Assembly: GCA_016211215.1 (NCBI GenBank)
Contig: JACQSR010000031.1
Span: 1-39,636, forward strand
DNA: 39,636 nucleotides
Origin: Candidatus Woesearchaeota archaeon
Lineage (GTDB): Archaea; Nanobdellota; Nanobdellia; Woesearchaeales; JACQSR01
Direction of reading: 5' to 3'
Positions 14,079-22,906 of the stretch are shown one piece after another. Below the pieces are notes generated by a model. It did not search any database. It worked only from the letters and a program-made list of their open reading frames with translations, and was not told the origin of the DNA. Both the position numbers and the translations under genes were made by a program. Every line of letters starts with the position of its first letter. Positions within the stretch are counted from its first letter, which is position 1.

Positions 14079-14732
14079 TCAGCCCAAATGCCCCAGCACT
14101 TCCCTCAAATCCTTTCTCTCAACAACAACATCTGCAATTTTCCTCAATTCATCGGATTTGCAGTTAAAAGCAATTCCCTTTCCAACAATCTTCATTATCT
14201 CAACGTCGTTGTGGTGGTCTCCGACAAATGCGCACTCCTTCAGGGAAAAGCCGTATTTCTCAGCAACAATCCTCAATGCCTCTGCCTTCTGCTTCTGGTC
14301 GTACTGTGTTGCAATTACCTCTTTTATCTTCCCGTCTTTCCCGAAAATGAGTTTGCTTATGAAAACCTCGTCAAAAATCTCCCTGTAATCCGGAATGAAC
14401 TTCTCCAGTATGAAATCCAGCGAGCCGGATATAACTGCAAGCTTTACCCCTTTCTTCTTCAGCTCAGTTAAAGTTTCCCTTGCGCCGGGCATTAATGAAA
14501 AAACGGAAATCGCTTCCAGAAATTCCTTTTTTGTCGCTCCCTTCTCCATCCACATCCCTATGTCGTGCAGTGCCCATTCGAGATAGGTTATTTTCCCGGA
14601 GAAGAATTTTCCCCTTGCGTTCTCCCTGCGCTTCATGTCCACATTGAAGTAATCATGGAGATGCGTCCAGCTGAACTCAACTCCGTCTATCAGCGTTCCG
14701 TCAACATCGAAGCACACGAGCTTGTATTTCAT
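14079..14732 (-). CDS. HAD-superfamily phosphatase (phosphoserine phosphatase-like)
   Basis: The 217-residue protein shows all HAD motifs: D-x-D in CFDVDGTLIDG (nucleophile Asp9), Ser in VISGSLDFIL, Lys in YDQKQKAEAL, and the terminal acid motif FVGDHHNDVEIM. The cap-region pattern resembles the SerB/phosphoserine phosphatase branch. A second SerB-like domain is fused to SerA at 22907-24784, so this one may act on another phosphate ester. A TATA element about 25 nt before ATG 14732 supports a leaderless start. Confidence 0.85.
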   Translation of the reverse strand: MKYKLVCFDVDGTLIDGVEFSWTHLHDYFNVDMKRRENARGKFFSGKITYLEWALHDIGMWMEKGATKKEFLEAISVFSLMPGARETLTELKKKGVKLAVISGSLDFILEKFIPDYREIFDEVFISKLIFGKDGKIKEVIATQYDQKQKAEALRIVAEKYGFSLKECAFVGDHHNDVEIMKIVGKGIAFNCKSDELRKIADVVVERKDLREVLGHLG

Positions 14733-14757
14733 AAGAACTCAGGGAACAACATAACTT

Positions 14758-15483
14758 TTAAGCCTTTGTAAAAACGCCCTTTATCCGGTTTTCAATGCCA
14801 AAAATCACCTGTCGCTGATGCATCTTTTTTGCAATTTCGTGAATATCGCTAATAAAATATGAAATCGTGCTGTAATCTTTGCCTGTGTTCTTTCCCAGTG
14901 TTATTCCCAAAAGCCCCCCGTTGGCCCTCCCTATGTTGTAAATATCGCCCTCTTTTTCACTTATGGCCATCTCGCCTTTTACAAGTTTCCGTGCAGTATC
15001 GAGCTGCGCGGGAAAAATATCTTGATATATTCTGAGCATATCGTTTGCTTTTATGTGCGGCTGCGCCTTCTTTCTCACCGCTTCCTGAAGCTGCGTTTCG
15101 ATATACCTCTCAACCGGCCCGAAATCATAATTCACCCCGGTTGAAGTCAATTGCTCCCTTATCTTGTCAGCAAGTGAGCATAAGTCATGCTGGGATTCTT
15201 CCCCTTTTGCGGCATTTTTCAATTCATCTAGGAGCGGCTCAATGTCTGCTTTCAGCTTTCTCTTTGCGCAGTTTGTGCCGGCCTCAACACCATCAATCTG
15301 TCCGTTCATCTTGCCAATCCTGTAGCTTTGCATGAACGCATTGAACCCATCTACCTTTTCCAGCTCTGATTCAAAGACCTCAATGTACAGCTTTGCAATT
15401 TCTTCCACCTGTGCATCTAGGGAAGGGTTGGAAATCTTCTCGAGAATGCCTTCCTTCAGCCTTTTCTCAGCCTCCGTATCCAT
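14758..15483 (-). CDS. Hypothetical helical protein
   Basis: The 241-residue protein is mostly helical and charged, with no membrane segment and no recognised motif. The start at 15483 is preceded by GGGGG 6-10 nt upstream. It is divergent from the SecB-like gene across 112 bp that also hold the 14-bp palindrome. Nothing in the sequence indicates a role. Confidence 0.75.
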   Translation of the reverse strand: MDTEAEKRLKEGILEKISNPSLDAQVEEIAKLYIEVFESELEKVDGFNAFMQSYRIGKMNGQIDGVEAGTNCAKRKLKADIEPLLDELKNAAKGEESQHDLCSLADKIREQLTSTGVNYDFGPVERYIETQLQEAVRKKAQPHIKANDMLRIYQDIFPAQLDTARKLVKGEMAISEKEGDIYNIGRANGGLLGITLGKNTGKDYSTISYFISDIHEIAKKMHQRQVIFGIENRIKGVFTKA

Positions 15484-15558
15484 TTATGCCCCCAACTTGT
15501 TTAATTACTCTATAGTAACTACTTCAGGTATAAAAAGCTTCTGTAGGAAGTTTTATAA

Positions 15559-15572
15559 AACAGGGCCCTGTT
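15559..15572. promoter_or_regulatory. 14-bp perfect palindrome downstream of a TATA box
   Basis: AACAGGGCCCTGTT is its own reverse complement and lies directly after the TATA-like ttttataaaa (15551-15560), between it and the expected transcription start of the SecB-like gene. Its place suggests an operator, but a chance palindrome is possible. Confidence 0.5.
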
Positions 15573-15595
15573 CTTGAAGCCCAGAGGTGGTTTTG

Positions 15596-16018
15596 ATGGC
15601 AGTAGTTGGTTTCGGCTTCAACAGGATTGAGGTTAAAAAATCTGATATTGCAAAGACAGGCAAGATCAACATAAGCAACAACGTTTCCCTTACCAACATC
15701 GAGCAGCAGGATGTTACACTGGGCAAGGAAAAGCAGATTACGTTGAAATTCTCCTTCGAGTTCACTTCCAAGTATGAACCCGATGTGGGAAGCATACTCA
15801 TTGCTGGCACCTCGCTGTTCCTGTCGGATTCCAAGCGCTCGAAGGAAATAATTGACAGCTGGAAGAAGGACAAGAAAGTTCCAAAAGATGTCATGACTGA
15901 AATACTCAACACAGTTCTTATGAAATGCAATATTCAGGCATTGATACTGAGCCAGGACGTGAACCTGCCTCCCCCAATACCCTTGCCAAAGGTAAGGCCA
16001 GAAGCGCCGAAGGAATAA
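15596..16018 (+). CDS. Small conserved protein, possibly SecB-fold chaperone-like
   Basis: The 140-residue protein starts at ATG 15596 with GAGGTGG 5 nt upstream. The pattern is that of an alternating-strand protein: FGFNRIEVKKSD, then VTLGKEKQITLKFSFEFTSKYEPDVGSILIAGT, ending MTEILNTVLMKCNIQALIL and a Pro-rich LPPPIPLPKV. The order of a long strand pair, a helix with a central bulge and a Pro-containing tail recalls SecB-like holdases, but this is judged by eye only. It precedes the lipoprotein gene by 32 nt, so the two are probably one operon; an export chaperone with an exported partner is a plausible pairing. Confidence 0.45.
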   Translation: MAVVGFGFNRIEVKKSDIAKTGKINISNNVSLTNIEQQDVTLGKEKQITLKFSFEFTSKYEPDVGSILIAGTSLFLSDSKRSKEIIDSWKKDKKVPKDVMTEILNTVLMKCNIQALILSQDVNLPPPIPLPKVRPEAPKE

Positions 16019-16050
16019 CATTCCATTTTGAACCAAAAAAGGAGTGGTTG

Positions 16051-17046
16051 ATGAGGAAAATAATCTTTTTGGCCATTATATTTGTTTTAATTATTGGCTG
16101 TTCTGGTAAACCTGAAAAAAGTTTTGTGGGAGAAACAATTGAAGAGGGAGCAGTTCGCACAGAAGAGCCAATAAAAGCAACTCCGGAAGAAATCAAAGAA
16201 AATTCTGAGAAAGAGCCGGTTGAGCATGTTCCAGTCTGGAAAAATGCAGGCGTGGCAATCTCAGGAAAATATGCCGATGCAGATATTGTTGATGTTGGTG
16301 GAGGCAAATATAGGATGTACTATTCAGAAGAGCCTGAAGTGCCCGGATTCAGGGGGCAGGTCTATTCAGCTTTGTCTGGCGATGGCATAAACTGGAATAA
16401 GGAAGATGGAGAAAGAATGGACGGGGCAACATTCCCTTCTGTCATAAAACTTCCGGATGGCGCATACAGGATGTACTTTCAGAACAATGGCGTTATAAAG
16501 AGTGCAATTTCTAGTGATGGGTTATCATGGAAAGCTGAGTCCGGGGCCAGAATAGGCACATCCAACAGTGCTGGATTAAAACTATCCAGCGTTCTTGCGC
16601 CAACCGTAATTAAGAGCGGAAATGGGTATATATTGGTTTATGCCGGCGCAATAAATGAAAAATACCCTGAGAAAGTGCCGAATAATGAGATACATCTCTT
16701 TTTATGGGCAACTTCAGCCGATGGCCTGGATTTTAAGGAAATGGGAATAGCTTTGGACAGCAGAAATGATGAGTTTAAAGGCTGGCTTGACGGAGCCGAA
16801 TTTACCCAGTGGGACGACGGTTCTCTTCGCCTCTATTTCTGGTCGTATAAGGGGATTTATCACACAACCTATAAGAATGGACTTTTCTCCAGGGACGCTG
16901 TTTTTGATTATACCACGAATGGCAATCCCCTAAATCAGTTTCCTGAAAATCCGCCAGGTGATCCCACATTGGCAAAAATAAGCGGCAAGTGGCTTATGTA
17001 CTATGGTCAGCATACCAAAGGGATTTATTACGCATCTTTGGGGTAA
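16051..17046 (+). CDS. Secreted lipoprotein with five-bladed beta-propeller repeats
   Basis: From ATG 16051 (GGAG 7 nt upstream) the protein is 331 residues. The N-terminus is a lipoprotein signal: MRKIIFLAIIFVLIIGC, with a lipobox ending in Cys17. An acidic linker to about residue 55 follows. The rest has five repeats of the type GKYRMYYSEEP, DGAYRMYFQNNG, GNGYILVYAGAI, DGSLRLYFWSYKG and GKWLMYYGQHTKG, each followed by strands ending S-x-DG-x-x-W, as in GH43/sialidase-like propellers. No catalytic residues can be assigned, so binding rather than hydrolysis is possible. It should sit on the outer face of the membrane, lipid-anchored. Confidence 0.8.
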   Translation: MRKIIFLAIIFVLIIGCSGKPEKSFVGETIEEGAVRTEEPIKATPEEIKENSEKEPVEHVPVWKNAGVAISGKYADADIVDVGGGKYRMYYSEEPEVPGFRGQVYSALSGDGINWNKEDGERMDGATFPSVIKLPDGAYRMYFQNNGVIKSAISSDGLSWKAESGARIGTSNSAGLKLSSVLAPTVIKSGNGYILVYAGAINEKYPEKVPNNEIHLFLWATSADGLDFKEMGIALDSRNDEFKGWLDGAEFTQWDDGSLRLYFWSYKGIYHTTYKNGLFSRDAVFDYTTNGNPLNQFPENPPGDPTLAKISGKWLMYYGQHTKGIYYASLG

Positions 17047-17124
17047 GGCTCCGCAAGAACCCTTGGCGTGTTGGGTGAAGCGAAACCAGTAGTAGTTCAC
17101 GTTTGGGAAATAGAAACATTTAAA

Positions 17125-17158
17125 TATACAGTTGTATAAATGATTATACAATTGTATA
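17125..17158. promoter_or_regulatory. Two tandem palindromes upstream of the MNT gene (operator)
   Basis: TATACAGTTGTATA (17125-17138, imperfect) and TATACAATTGTATA (17145-17158, perfect) lie 20 bp apart, on the same face of the helix. They cover the region just after the TATA box (catttaaata, 17117-17126) and end 2 nt before ATG 17161. A dimeric winged-helix protein such as the one encoded here could bind both. Confidence 0.75.
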
Positions 17159-17160
17159 AA

Positions 17161-17682
17161 ATGAGTGTAAAACAAAACATCATCTCAAAGATTTTTGACA
17201 ATCCCTCCAGAAAATTCTATATCAGGGAACTTGCGAGGGAAATCCACGTCAACCCCAACAGCGTTCTAAATGCCTTAAATGAGCTAGAAAAGGAAAGCTT
17301 GGTCAGAAGGGAGGCTAAGAAGCATATTGTTGAAATTACGCCTAGCCTAGAAAACCCGCATTTTCTCGCAAAAAAAAGGGTGCATAACCTGGAAAAGATT
17401 TATGATTCAGGGATAATAGACTTTTTGAGAAAGAATTACAACCCAAAAGCCATAATACTCTTTGGAAGTTACTCTCGAGGAGAGGATGTCTTGAAAAGCG
17501 ATATAGATATTGCGGTAGTAACTTCCGAAAAATATTCGGTTAAGACAGAAATATTTGAGAAAAGATTAAATAGGGGCATTCATATCCTGCTGGTTCAGAG
17601 CGGAAAGATTCCGAAAGAGCTCTTTACCAACCTAATAAACGGGGTTGTACTGTTTGGTTACCTTGATTATGAAGCCTTTTAA
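17161..17682 (+). CDS. Winged-helix + MNT nucleotidyltransferase (antitoxin of a MNT-HEPN pair)
   Basis: From ATG 17161 the protein is 173 residues: a winged-helix domain (IISKIFDNPSRKFYIRELAREIHVNPNSVLNALNELEKESL) at about 5-60, then an MNT nucleotidyltransferase from about 85. The latter has the exact GS-x10-D-x-D motif (FGSYSRGEDVLKSDIDIAVV). In MntA-HepT pairs the MNT protein disarms HEPN by AMPylating a Tyr, with the HEPN gene normally first. Here the MNT gene is first and carries its own DNA-binding domain, so one protein could be both antitoxin and repressor. ATG 17140 is a less likely start. The HEPN gene overlaps by 14 nt. Confidence 0.85.
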   Translation: MSVKQNIISKIFDNPSRKFYIRELAREIHVNPNSVLNALNELEKESLVRREAKKHIVEITPSLENPHFLAKKRVHNLEKIYDSGIIDFLRKNYNPKAIILFGSYSRGEDVLKSDIDIAVVTSEKYSVKTEIFEKRLNRGIHILLVQSGKIPKELFTNLINGVVLFGYLDYEAF

Positions 17683-18097
17683 TTATTACCTGGAAATTGG
17701 CGAAGTAAAAAAGGCAGCGCCCGATTTGGCTTTAGCAAAATCACTCGTCAGGGATATGAATAGCAGGCTTAAGGACTCACAGTCGCTGTCTGTATCGGAT
17801 TACCAAAAAATCGTCTTCGAGAATGTTTATGACGCGCTTAGGGATTTTGCAGACGCTATTTTGGCTGTTGAGGGATTTAAATCTTATTCGCATCAGGCCT
17901 CGTTTGCGCATCTCTCAAGATTCAATTTTGACACGCAAATGCTGGAAGCGCTTGACAGGTTCAGGTACAAAAGAAACGGCTCAAAGTATTATGGTCAAAC
18001 TGTTAGCACTGGGGAGGCCAAGGAGATATTGGATTTTTATAACAGTATTATCAAAAAAATTGGAAAATTAATAAAGGAAAAAGGATTAAGCCAATAA
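17669..18097 (+). CDS. HEPN-domain protein (toxin partner; active-site His replaced)
   Basis: From ATG 17669 the protein is 142 residues: helical throughout, with the HEPN-typical FENVYDALRDFADAILAVEGFKSYSHQASFAHLS pattern and a C-terminal helix. HEPN toxins of the HepT type carry R-x4-H-x-Y. Here the region reads RYKRNGSKYYG, giving R-x4-Y-Y with no His, so ribonuclease activity is doubtful or uses other residues. Translation is coupled to the MNT gene by a 14-nt overlap. Confidence 0.8.
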   Translation: MKPFNYYLEIGEVKKAAPDLALAKSLVRDMNSRLKDSQSLSVSDYQKIVFENVYDALRDFADAILAVEGFKSYSHQASFAHLSRFNFDTQMLEALDRFRYKRNGSKYYGQTVSTGEAKEILDFYNSIIKKIGKLIKEKGLSQ

Positions 18098-18151
18098 TTC
18101 TAAAAATTCGAAACCTTTAAAAGGTGTCTTCCGGTCTCCCAATCTGGGAAA

Positions 18152-20428
18152 ATGGTTACCAAAGACGTAAAACTAAAGGTAGCAGAAGCCATACAGGATG
18201 ATGTAAGCAAGGGCATAGTTAGGCTGGACTCTTCTGTCATGAACGAGATTGGCGTTCATCCCGGCGACATAGTTGACATAAAGGGCGAGCGCTCCACGGT
18301 TGCAATTGCAGACCGCGCATATCCTGGTGACATCGGGCTTAGAATCATAAGAATGGATGGCATCATAAGGAAGAATGCCCGCACAGGCATAGGCGAAGTT
18401 GTAACACTGAAAAAGGCTGAAGTGAAGGAATGCAAGCGTGTTGTAATTGCCCCTGCGAGAAAAGGGGTATTGATAAGGGCATCGCCTGAGTTGTTCAGGC
18501 AGGGTCTTTTGGGGCGTGCAGTGCTAAAGGGCGACATCATATCACTTGGAGGCGCAAAAAGGCGGCGTACTTCAATGGCAGAATCTCCGTTCTTCGACGA
18601 TGTATTTAACCTGTTTGATGAAAGCTTAGTCGGATTTGGTTTTGGTGACATAAAGTTTGTGGTCTCTGACACCTCTCCCAAAGGCGCAGCGATAATAACC
18701 AACCAGACAGAGGTTATATTCAATCCGGAAGCCATAGAAATCAAGGACGACCAGGTTCCCGAAGTTTCCTATGAGGACATTGGCGGACTGAGAGACGAGA
18801 TAAAAAAGGTAAGGGAAATGGTGGAGCTTCCGTTAAAGCACCCTGAGATATTTGAGCGCCTCGGCATCGAAGCTCCGAAAGGGGTTTTGCTGCACGGCCC
18901 GCCGGGAACAGGAAAAACATTGTTGGCAAAGGCAGTGTCTTCTGAAACAAACTCCCATTTCCTTCTGATAAACGGTCCTGAAATCATGAGTAAATATTAT
19001 GGTCAGAGTGAGGAAAACTTAAGGAAAAAATTCGAGGAGGCCCAGAAGAACGCGCCTTCAATAATATTCATAGACGAAATAGACGCAATTGCCTCAAAGC
19101 GCGAGGACACAAGAGGCGAAGTTGAGCGCCGTGTGGTTGCTCAGCTTCTTGCATTGATGGACGGCCTTCAGTCAAGGGGAAAAGTTGTTGTAATAGCTGC
19201 CACAAATGTTCCCAACATTCTTGACGGTGCGCTTAGGAGGCCCGGAAGATTCGACCGCGAGATTGAGATAGGCGTTCCGGACAAGGAAGGGAGACTGAGC
19301 ATTTTGAAGATTCATACGAGGAATATGCCCCTTGCAAAGGATGTAAATTTAAAGGACATTGCCGGCATCACCCACGGCTTTGTGGGTGCCGACCTTTCAT
19401 CGTTGGCCAAGGAATCCGCAATGATTGTGCTTAGAAGAATTCTTCAGGAGATTAAGCTCAAGGAAGACGAGCCAATACCCGCTGAATTGCTCGAGGAGCT
19501 CAAGATAACCCAGAAGGATTTCATGGAGGCGTTGAAGGTTGTAAGGCCATCGGCATTGCGCGAGGTTCTTGTTGAAATTCCAAACATAAAATGGGATGAT
19601 ATTGGCGGGCTTAACGATGTCAAGCAGGAATTAAAGGAAGCGGTTGAATGGCCCCTGAAAAACCCAGGTGCGTTCAAGAGATTAGGGGTTAGGCCTCCAA
19701 AGGGAATTTTATTGTATGGGGCTCCCGGAACAGGAAAAACATTATTGGCAAAAGCAGTTTCAAATGAATCTGAAGCAAACTTCATTCTTGTCAAAGGCCC
19801 TGAATTGCTCTCAAAATGGGTCGGAGAATCGGAAAAAGCCGTTAGAGAGGTATTCAAGAAGGCAAGGCAGGTATCACCATGCATAGTCTTCTTTGACGAA
19901 ATAGATGCTTTGGCTCCAAGGCGCGGCATAGCATCTGACTCCCATGTTACGGAGCGTGTCGTGAACCAGCTGTTGACGGAAATAGACGGCCTTGAGGAAA
20001 TGCACGATGTTGTAATAATTGCCGCAACCAATCGCCCGGATATAGTTGACCCCGCATTGCTGCGCCCCGGAAGGTTTGACAGGATTATATTGACGCCTGC
20101 TCCCGATTCAAAGTCAAGGGAAATTATATTCAGGGTCCATACAAAAGATATGCCGCTCAGGAATATTGACCTGAAGGAGCTTGCAGCAATGTCCGAAGGG
20201 TATGTTGGAGCTGATATAGAGTCTGTCTGCAGGGAGGCAGCCATAATTGCGCTGAGGGAAAACATCAACGCAAAGGAAATCCAGAAGAAGCATTTTGAGC
20301 TTGCCCTACAGAAGGTAAGGCCGTCGATAGACAAGGAAATAGAAAAGACATACGAGGAGATAAGAGACCACTTCTCGGCCGCAAAAGCCAAGCAGATGGA
20401 AAAGGAAATGCCGAATTACTTCGGCTAG
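18152..20428 (+). CDS. Cdc48/VAT-type AAA+ ATPase
   Basis: The 758-residue protein has the full archaeal VAT layout: N-terminal double-psi barrel plus four-stranded domain (about 1-185), then two AAA modules. D1 has Walker A GPPGTGKT at about 248 and Walker [10 protein letters not shown]2 has GAPGTGKT at about 523 and IVFFDEID. Both carry sensor Asn (AATN) and an arginine-finger RRPGRFDRE / LRPGRFDR. The stretches around the two Walker A sites are nearly identical at DNA level too. The family unfolds tagged proteins for the proteasome and clears complexes. In a genome with a possible ubiquitin-like system this could be a downstream unfoldase. The TATA-like acctttaaaagg lies about 34 nt upstream. 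Confidence 0.97.
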   Translation: MVTKDVKLKVAEAIQDDVSKGIVRLDSSVMNEIGVHPGDIVDIKGERSTVAIADRAYPGDIGLRIIRMDGIIRKNARTGIGEVVTLKKAEVKECKRVVIAPARKGVLIRASPELFRQGLLGRAVLKGDIISLGGAKRRRTSMAESPFFDDVFNLFDESLVGFGFGDIKFVVSDTSPKGAAIITNQTEVIFNPEAIEIKDDQVPEVSYEDIGGLRDEIKKVREMVELPLKHPEIFERLGIEAPKGVLLHGPPGTGKTLLAKAVSSETNSHFLLINGPEIMSKYYGQSEENLRKKFEEAQKNAPSIIFIDEIDAIASKREDTRGEVERRVVAQLLALMDGLQSRGKVVVIAATNVPNILDGALRRPGRFDREIEIGVPDKEGRLSILKIHTRNMPLAKDVNLKDIAGITHGFVGADLSSLAKESAMIVLRRILQEIKLKEDEPIPAELLEELKITQKDFMEALKVVRPSALREVLVEIPNIKWDDIGGLNDVKQELKEAVEWPLKNPGAFKRLGVRPPKGILLYGAPGTGKTLLAKAVSNESEANFILVKGPELLSKWVGESEKAVREVFKKARQVSPCIVFFDEIDALAPRRGIASDSHVTERVVNQLLTEIDGLEEMHDVVIIAATNRPDIVDPALLRPGRFDRIILTPAPDSKSREIIFRVHTKDMPLRNIDLKELAAMSEGYVGADIESVCREAAIIALRENINAKEIQKKHFELALQKVRPSIDKEIEKTYEEIRDHFSAAKAKQMEKEMPNYFG

Positions 20429-20486
20429 GGAGATTTGTTATTATTTTAACATTATGTTATTATACCCATTCTGATTAACCCCTTTC

Positions 20487-20588
20487 ATGAAAAAGCCAAA
20501 CATCATACTGCTCGGAAAGACTCCCTCCTGCCTTAGCCTCGAATCAATGAATCCATACGACCTTCACGAAGAGTTTCTGGATAAATAG
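20487..20588 (+). CDS. Small open reading frame (33 residues) after Cdc48, uncertain
   Basis: The frame encodes MKKPNIILLGKTPSCLSLESMNPYDLHEEFLDK, here given in two parts for reading: MKKPNIILLGKTPSCL and SLESMNPYDLHEEFLDK. A TATA-like gttattatacc at 20457-20467 lies 25 nt before the ATG, which fits a leaderless gene, and the frame stops 2 nt before the convergent membrane-protein gene ends. No family is recognised. It could also be a 3' relic or chance. Confidence 0.4.
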   Translation: MKKPNIILLGKTPSCLSLESMNPYDLHEEFLDK

Positions 20589-20590
20589 GC

Positions 20591-20863
20591 TTAAACCTTC
20601 TTCCCGTACCAGTTCACAAGCGCTGCAAAGACCCATCCAAGCACATAGCCTGAGATAAATGCTATAATTACCCCTATAATAGCAGGGCCAATGCTGAATG
20701 CGCCTATGGTATGCACCTCTGTCAGGAAATGCACGCCATGCCAGTAATCTACCAAGCCCTGCGCTATCTTTCCTCCAACGGAGATAACCCAAAGCAGGTG
20801 CAAAGCACCAAACAATGTTCCAAGCGCCAGCCCAAACTGGGTTTTGTTCAACGTAGTTTTCAT
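20591..20863 (-). CDS. Small membrane protein, two or three membrane segments
   Basis: The 90-residue protein has hydrophobic segments at about 9-28 (FGLALGTLFGALHLLWVISV), and 55-84 (SIGPAIIGVIIAFISGYVLGWVFAALV), with a less hydrophobic middle containing DYWHGVHFLTEVH. The His-rich middle may be a loop. The pattern recalls short archaeal DUF5676-like proteins, but I cannot confirm it. Confidence 0.75.
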   Translation of the reverse strand: MKTTLNKTQFGLALGTLFGALHLLWVISVGGKIAQGLVDYWHGVHFLTEVHTIGAFSIGPAIIGVIIAFISGYVLGWVFAALVNWYGKKV

Positions 20864-20996
20864 GCTATCAGCCTCTTTTTAGTTTATAATGTGATTTTGT
20901 AATGCCTATGCTTTTAAAATTATCCAAGATAATGTGACTACTCTTTAGGGGTTATTGATGTAAAGATTTATATACCAACTTACCTTTACAGCCCTT

Positions 20997-21527
20997 ATGC
21001 CAATACTAGAATTAATTGCCCACGGGGTTGATTATGCAGTAAGGGGAGCAGAATACTGCAGAAATGCCTATCAAAATAATCCTAGGGTAAGGGCTGTTGC
21101 AAATACAGCTATTCTGTATGGCAGCATGAGGGTTGCTGCCGAAATAGCCGGCGCTAAATCTTCTGAGCTGGAGTCCATGGTTGAAATGGCAGCTCCAGTT
21201 GTTGCAGGCATTTATGCTGGAAGGCAGGCGCAGAACAACCAAGTTGTGCAAAGCGAAGCAATGAGAAGCCTCATTCAGGTTGCAGTCGCTGCTGTTGTTG
21301 GCTGGGATTTGGCTGACAAGATTGTTGAGTATCGGGGAAGCAACAGCATAATTAATACTGTACAGGACGGCTATAGAACATTTCATGCCTATGCTGCAAA
21401 CAAGTGGACTAACCTTCACGAAGCAAGAAGCACAGGATTTCTGATGGGTTTAGCAGGCGGGGCAGCTAACAGGGTAAGGCAGCATTATCAGAGAATAAGA
21501 AGGGCAAGAAATGCGAATCGACCTTGA
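20997..21527 (+). CDS. Hypothetical protein, alanine-rich
   Basis: The 176-residue protein has Ala/Gly-rich helices (VRAVANTAILYGSMRVAAEIAG, VEMAAPVVAGIYAG, LIQVAVAAVVGWDLADKI) of moderate hydrophobicity and a basic C-terminus (RIRRARNANRP). It may be membrane-associated. The TATA box TTTATATA (20967-20974) lies 26 nt before ATG 20997, giving a leaderless start. Its end overlaps the next gene by 17 nt, so they form an operon. No family is recognised. Confidence 0.75.
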   Translation: MPILELIAHGVDYAVRGAEYCRNAYQNNPRVRAVANTAILYGSMRVAAEIAGAKSSELESMVEMAAPVVAGIYAGRQAQNNQVVQSEAMRSLIQVAVAAVVGWDLADKIVEYRGSNSIINTVQDGYRTFHAYAANKWTNLHEARSTGFLMGLAGGAANRVRQHYQRIRRARNANRP

Positions 21528-21867
21528 AAAAACGAATGAAAGATATTCTAACCTTGTAAAGCGAATACATGCAGAATGCAGGGCAAGCGGAAAGTCAAAT
21601 TTTAAGGGGATAACAAGCGACCTTCTTAGCGTTTTGCATATGCTTTCGTTTAAGCCGGAAGAGCATGAAGATTTGAGGGAATCTTACCTATCCCATCTGA
21701 GGGCATTAAGGGCCTACATAAACTTAGTTAGGAAGTTTGAAGATTTCAGGTCCGCCGAGGTTTCGGATGGGCCCTATTTCCACGACGCACAGTATGAAGA
21801 CACCAGAGATTATGTTTGCTTTGCAAAACTGAGCCTGTATTCTAGATTGTACCAAGAAGACCATTAA
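21511..21867 (+). CDS. Hypothetical protein
   Basis: The 118-residue protein is helical and charged, with aromatic residues at the C-terminus (YFHDAQYEDTRDYVCFAKLSLYSRLY). It starts 17 nt inside the preceding hypothetical gene and converges with serC, whose stop lies 26 nt within it. No family is recognised. Confidence 0.7.
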   Translation: MRIDLEKTNERYSNLVKRIHAECRASGKSNFKGITSDLLSVLHMLSFKPEEHEDLRESYLSHLRALRAYINLVRKFEDFRSAEVSDGPYFHDAQYEDTRDYVCFAKLSLYSRLYQEDH

Positions 21868-22906
21868 TATCCTCAATCTTGTGCGCAGGAAAATTCGCAA
21901 TCCTAATCTGCTTCTCCCTGAATTCCCTGTATCCGGAGCCTACAATAAACCCATGCTCGGAAAGTCTCTTTATAATTTCACCGCTGTTTGGGACGCTAAT
22001 TGCAATTACCGTTTTTGACCTCAAACTTTTATCCTCCACAAAGGGTTTGTACTTTGGATGATTATCGAAGAAGTCATAAATCATTTCCGCTTTTTTTTCA
22101 GTTTCTTCTCTTATTTTTTCAATACCAATCTCCCTCAGCTTATCACAAACTCTTCCCAACAAATAAATCCCCATTACATTTGGCGTCTCGGGAGTCTGGT
22201 TTTTCTCCGCGTACTTTAGAAGAGAAACAAAACTGTGGTAACTTCCGATATTGCATCCCTTTCCCATCAATTTTTTTGATTTTTCAATGCATTTTTCGTT
22301 TGCGATTATTACGCCCAACCCGGCAGGCATTCCAAACCCCTTCTGAACCGAGAAAAAGGCGCAGTCAACTAGGGAATAATCAATATCCACGTAAGGAGAC
22401 GAAGAAACAATGTCAACAGCAACCAGCTTGTCTGGATTTTTCCTCTTAATGTCATAAATTTCGTTCAACCCAACGGCAACTCCCGTGCTGGTTTCGTTCT
22501 GCGTGAGACAAATCAGCTCGGTATTTGTGGGAATCCTGATATTTGGAAAATCAAATCCCTTTCCTACCTCAGCTACAATTTTTTCAGGCTCTTTCTTCAG
22601 CTCGGCAGCAGTCTGAAAAAACCTCTCCGAGAAAGCCCCGTTAACGAAATGAAAGCTGTGTTTTTCGGCGCAGTTCTCAACAATCCTTTCCATTGCCTCG
22701 GTTGCTGAGCCAAGAAAAAATACATGGAAATTGTCCGGAACATTAAGCAACTTCCTGATAGAAGAAACAGCATTCCTGAATATTTCCTCAAAATCTTTCC
22801 CGCGGTGGGAAATGGAGAAAATATACTTGCTTAGGCCCTCCTCAATATACTTTGGCACAAAGTCATAAAGCTGCGTCGGCCCCGGAGTGAAAAATATTTT
22901 TTTCAT
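21842..22906 (-). CDS. serC: Phosphoserine aminotransferase-like class V aminotransferase
   Basis: The 354-residue protein starts FFTPGPTQL and follows the class V aminotransferase pattern: ISHRGKDFEEI, FLGSATEAMERI, LTQNETSTGVAVG, VAVDIVSSSPYVDIDY, and the PLP lysine in FFSVQKGFGMPAG. The last matches phosphoserine aminotransferase, where the Lys sits in an S-x-QK motif. It should make phosphoserine from 3-phosphohydroxypyruvate and glutamate. ATG 22906 follows the SerB-SerA stop with no gap (TAGATG), so the pair is one operon encoding all three steps from 3-phosphoglycerate to serine. Confidence 0.88.
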   Translation of the reverse strand: MKKIFFTPGPTQLYDFVPKYIEEGLSKYIFSISHRGKDFEEIFRNAVSSIRKLLNVPDNFHVFFLGSATEAMERIVENCAEKHSFHFVNGAFSERFFQTAAELKKEPEKIVAEVGKGFDFPNIRIPTNTELICLTQNETSTGVAVGLNEIYDIKRKNPDKLVAVDIVSSSPYVDIDYSLVDCAFFSVQKGFGMPAGLGVIIANEKCIEKSKKLMGKGCNIGSYHSFVSLLKYAEKNQTPETPNVMGIYLLGRVCDKLREIGIEKIREETEKKAEMIYDFFDNHPKYKPFVEDKSLRSKTVIAISVPNSGEIIKRLSEHGFIVGSGYREFREKQIRIANFPAHKIEDINGLLGTI

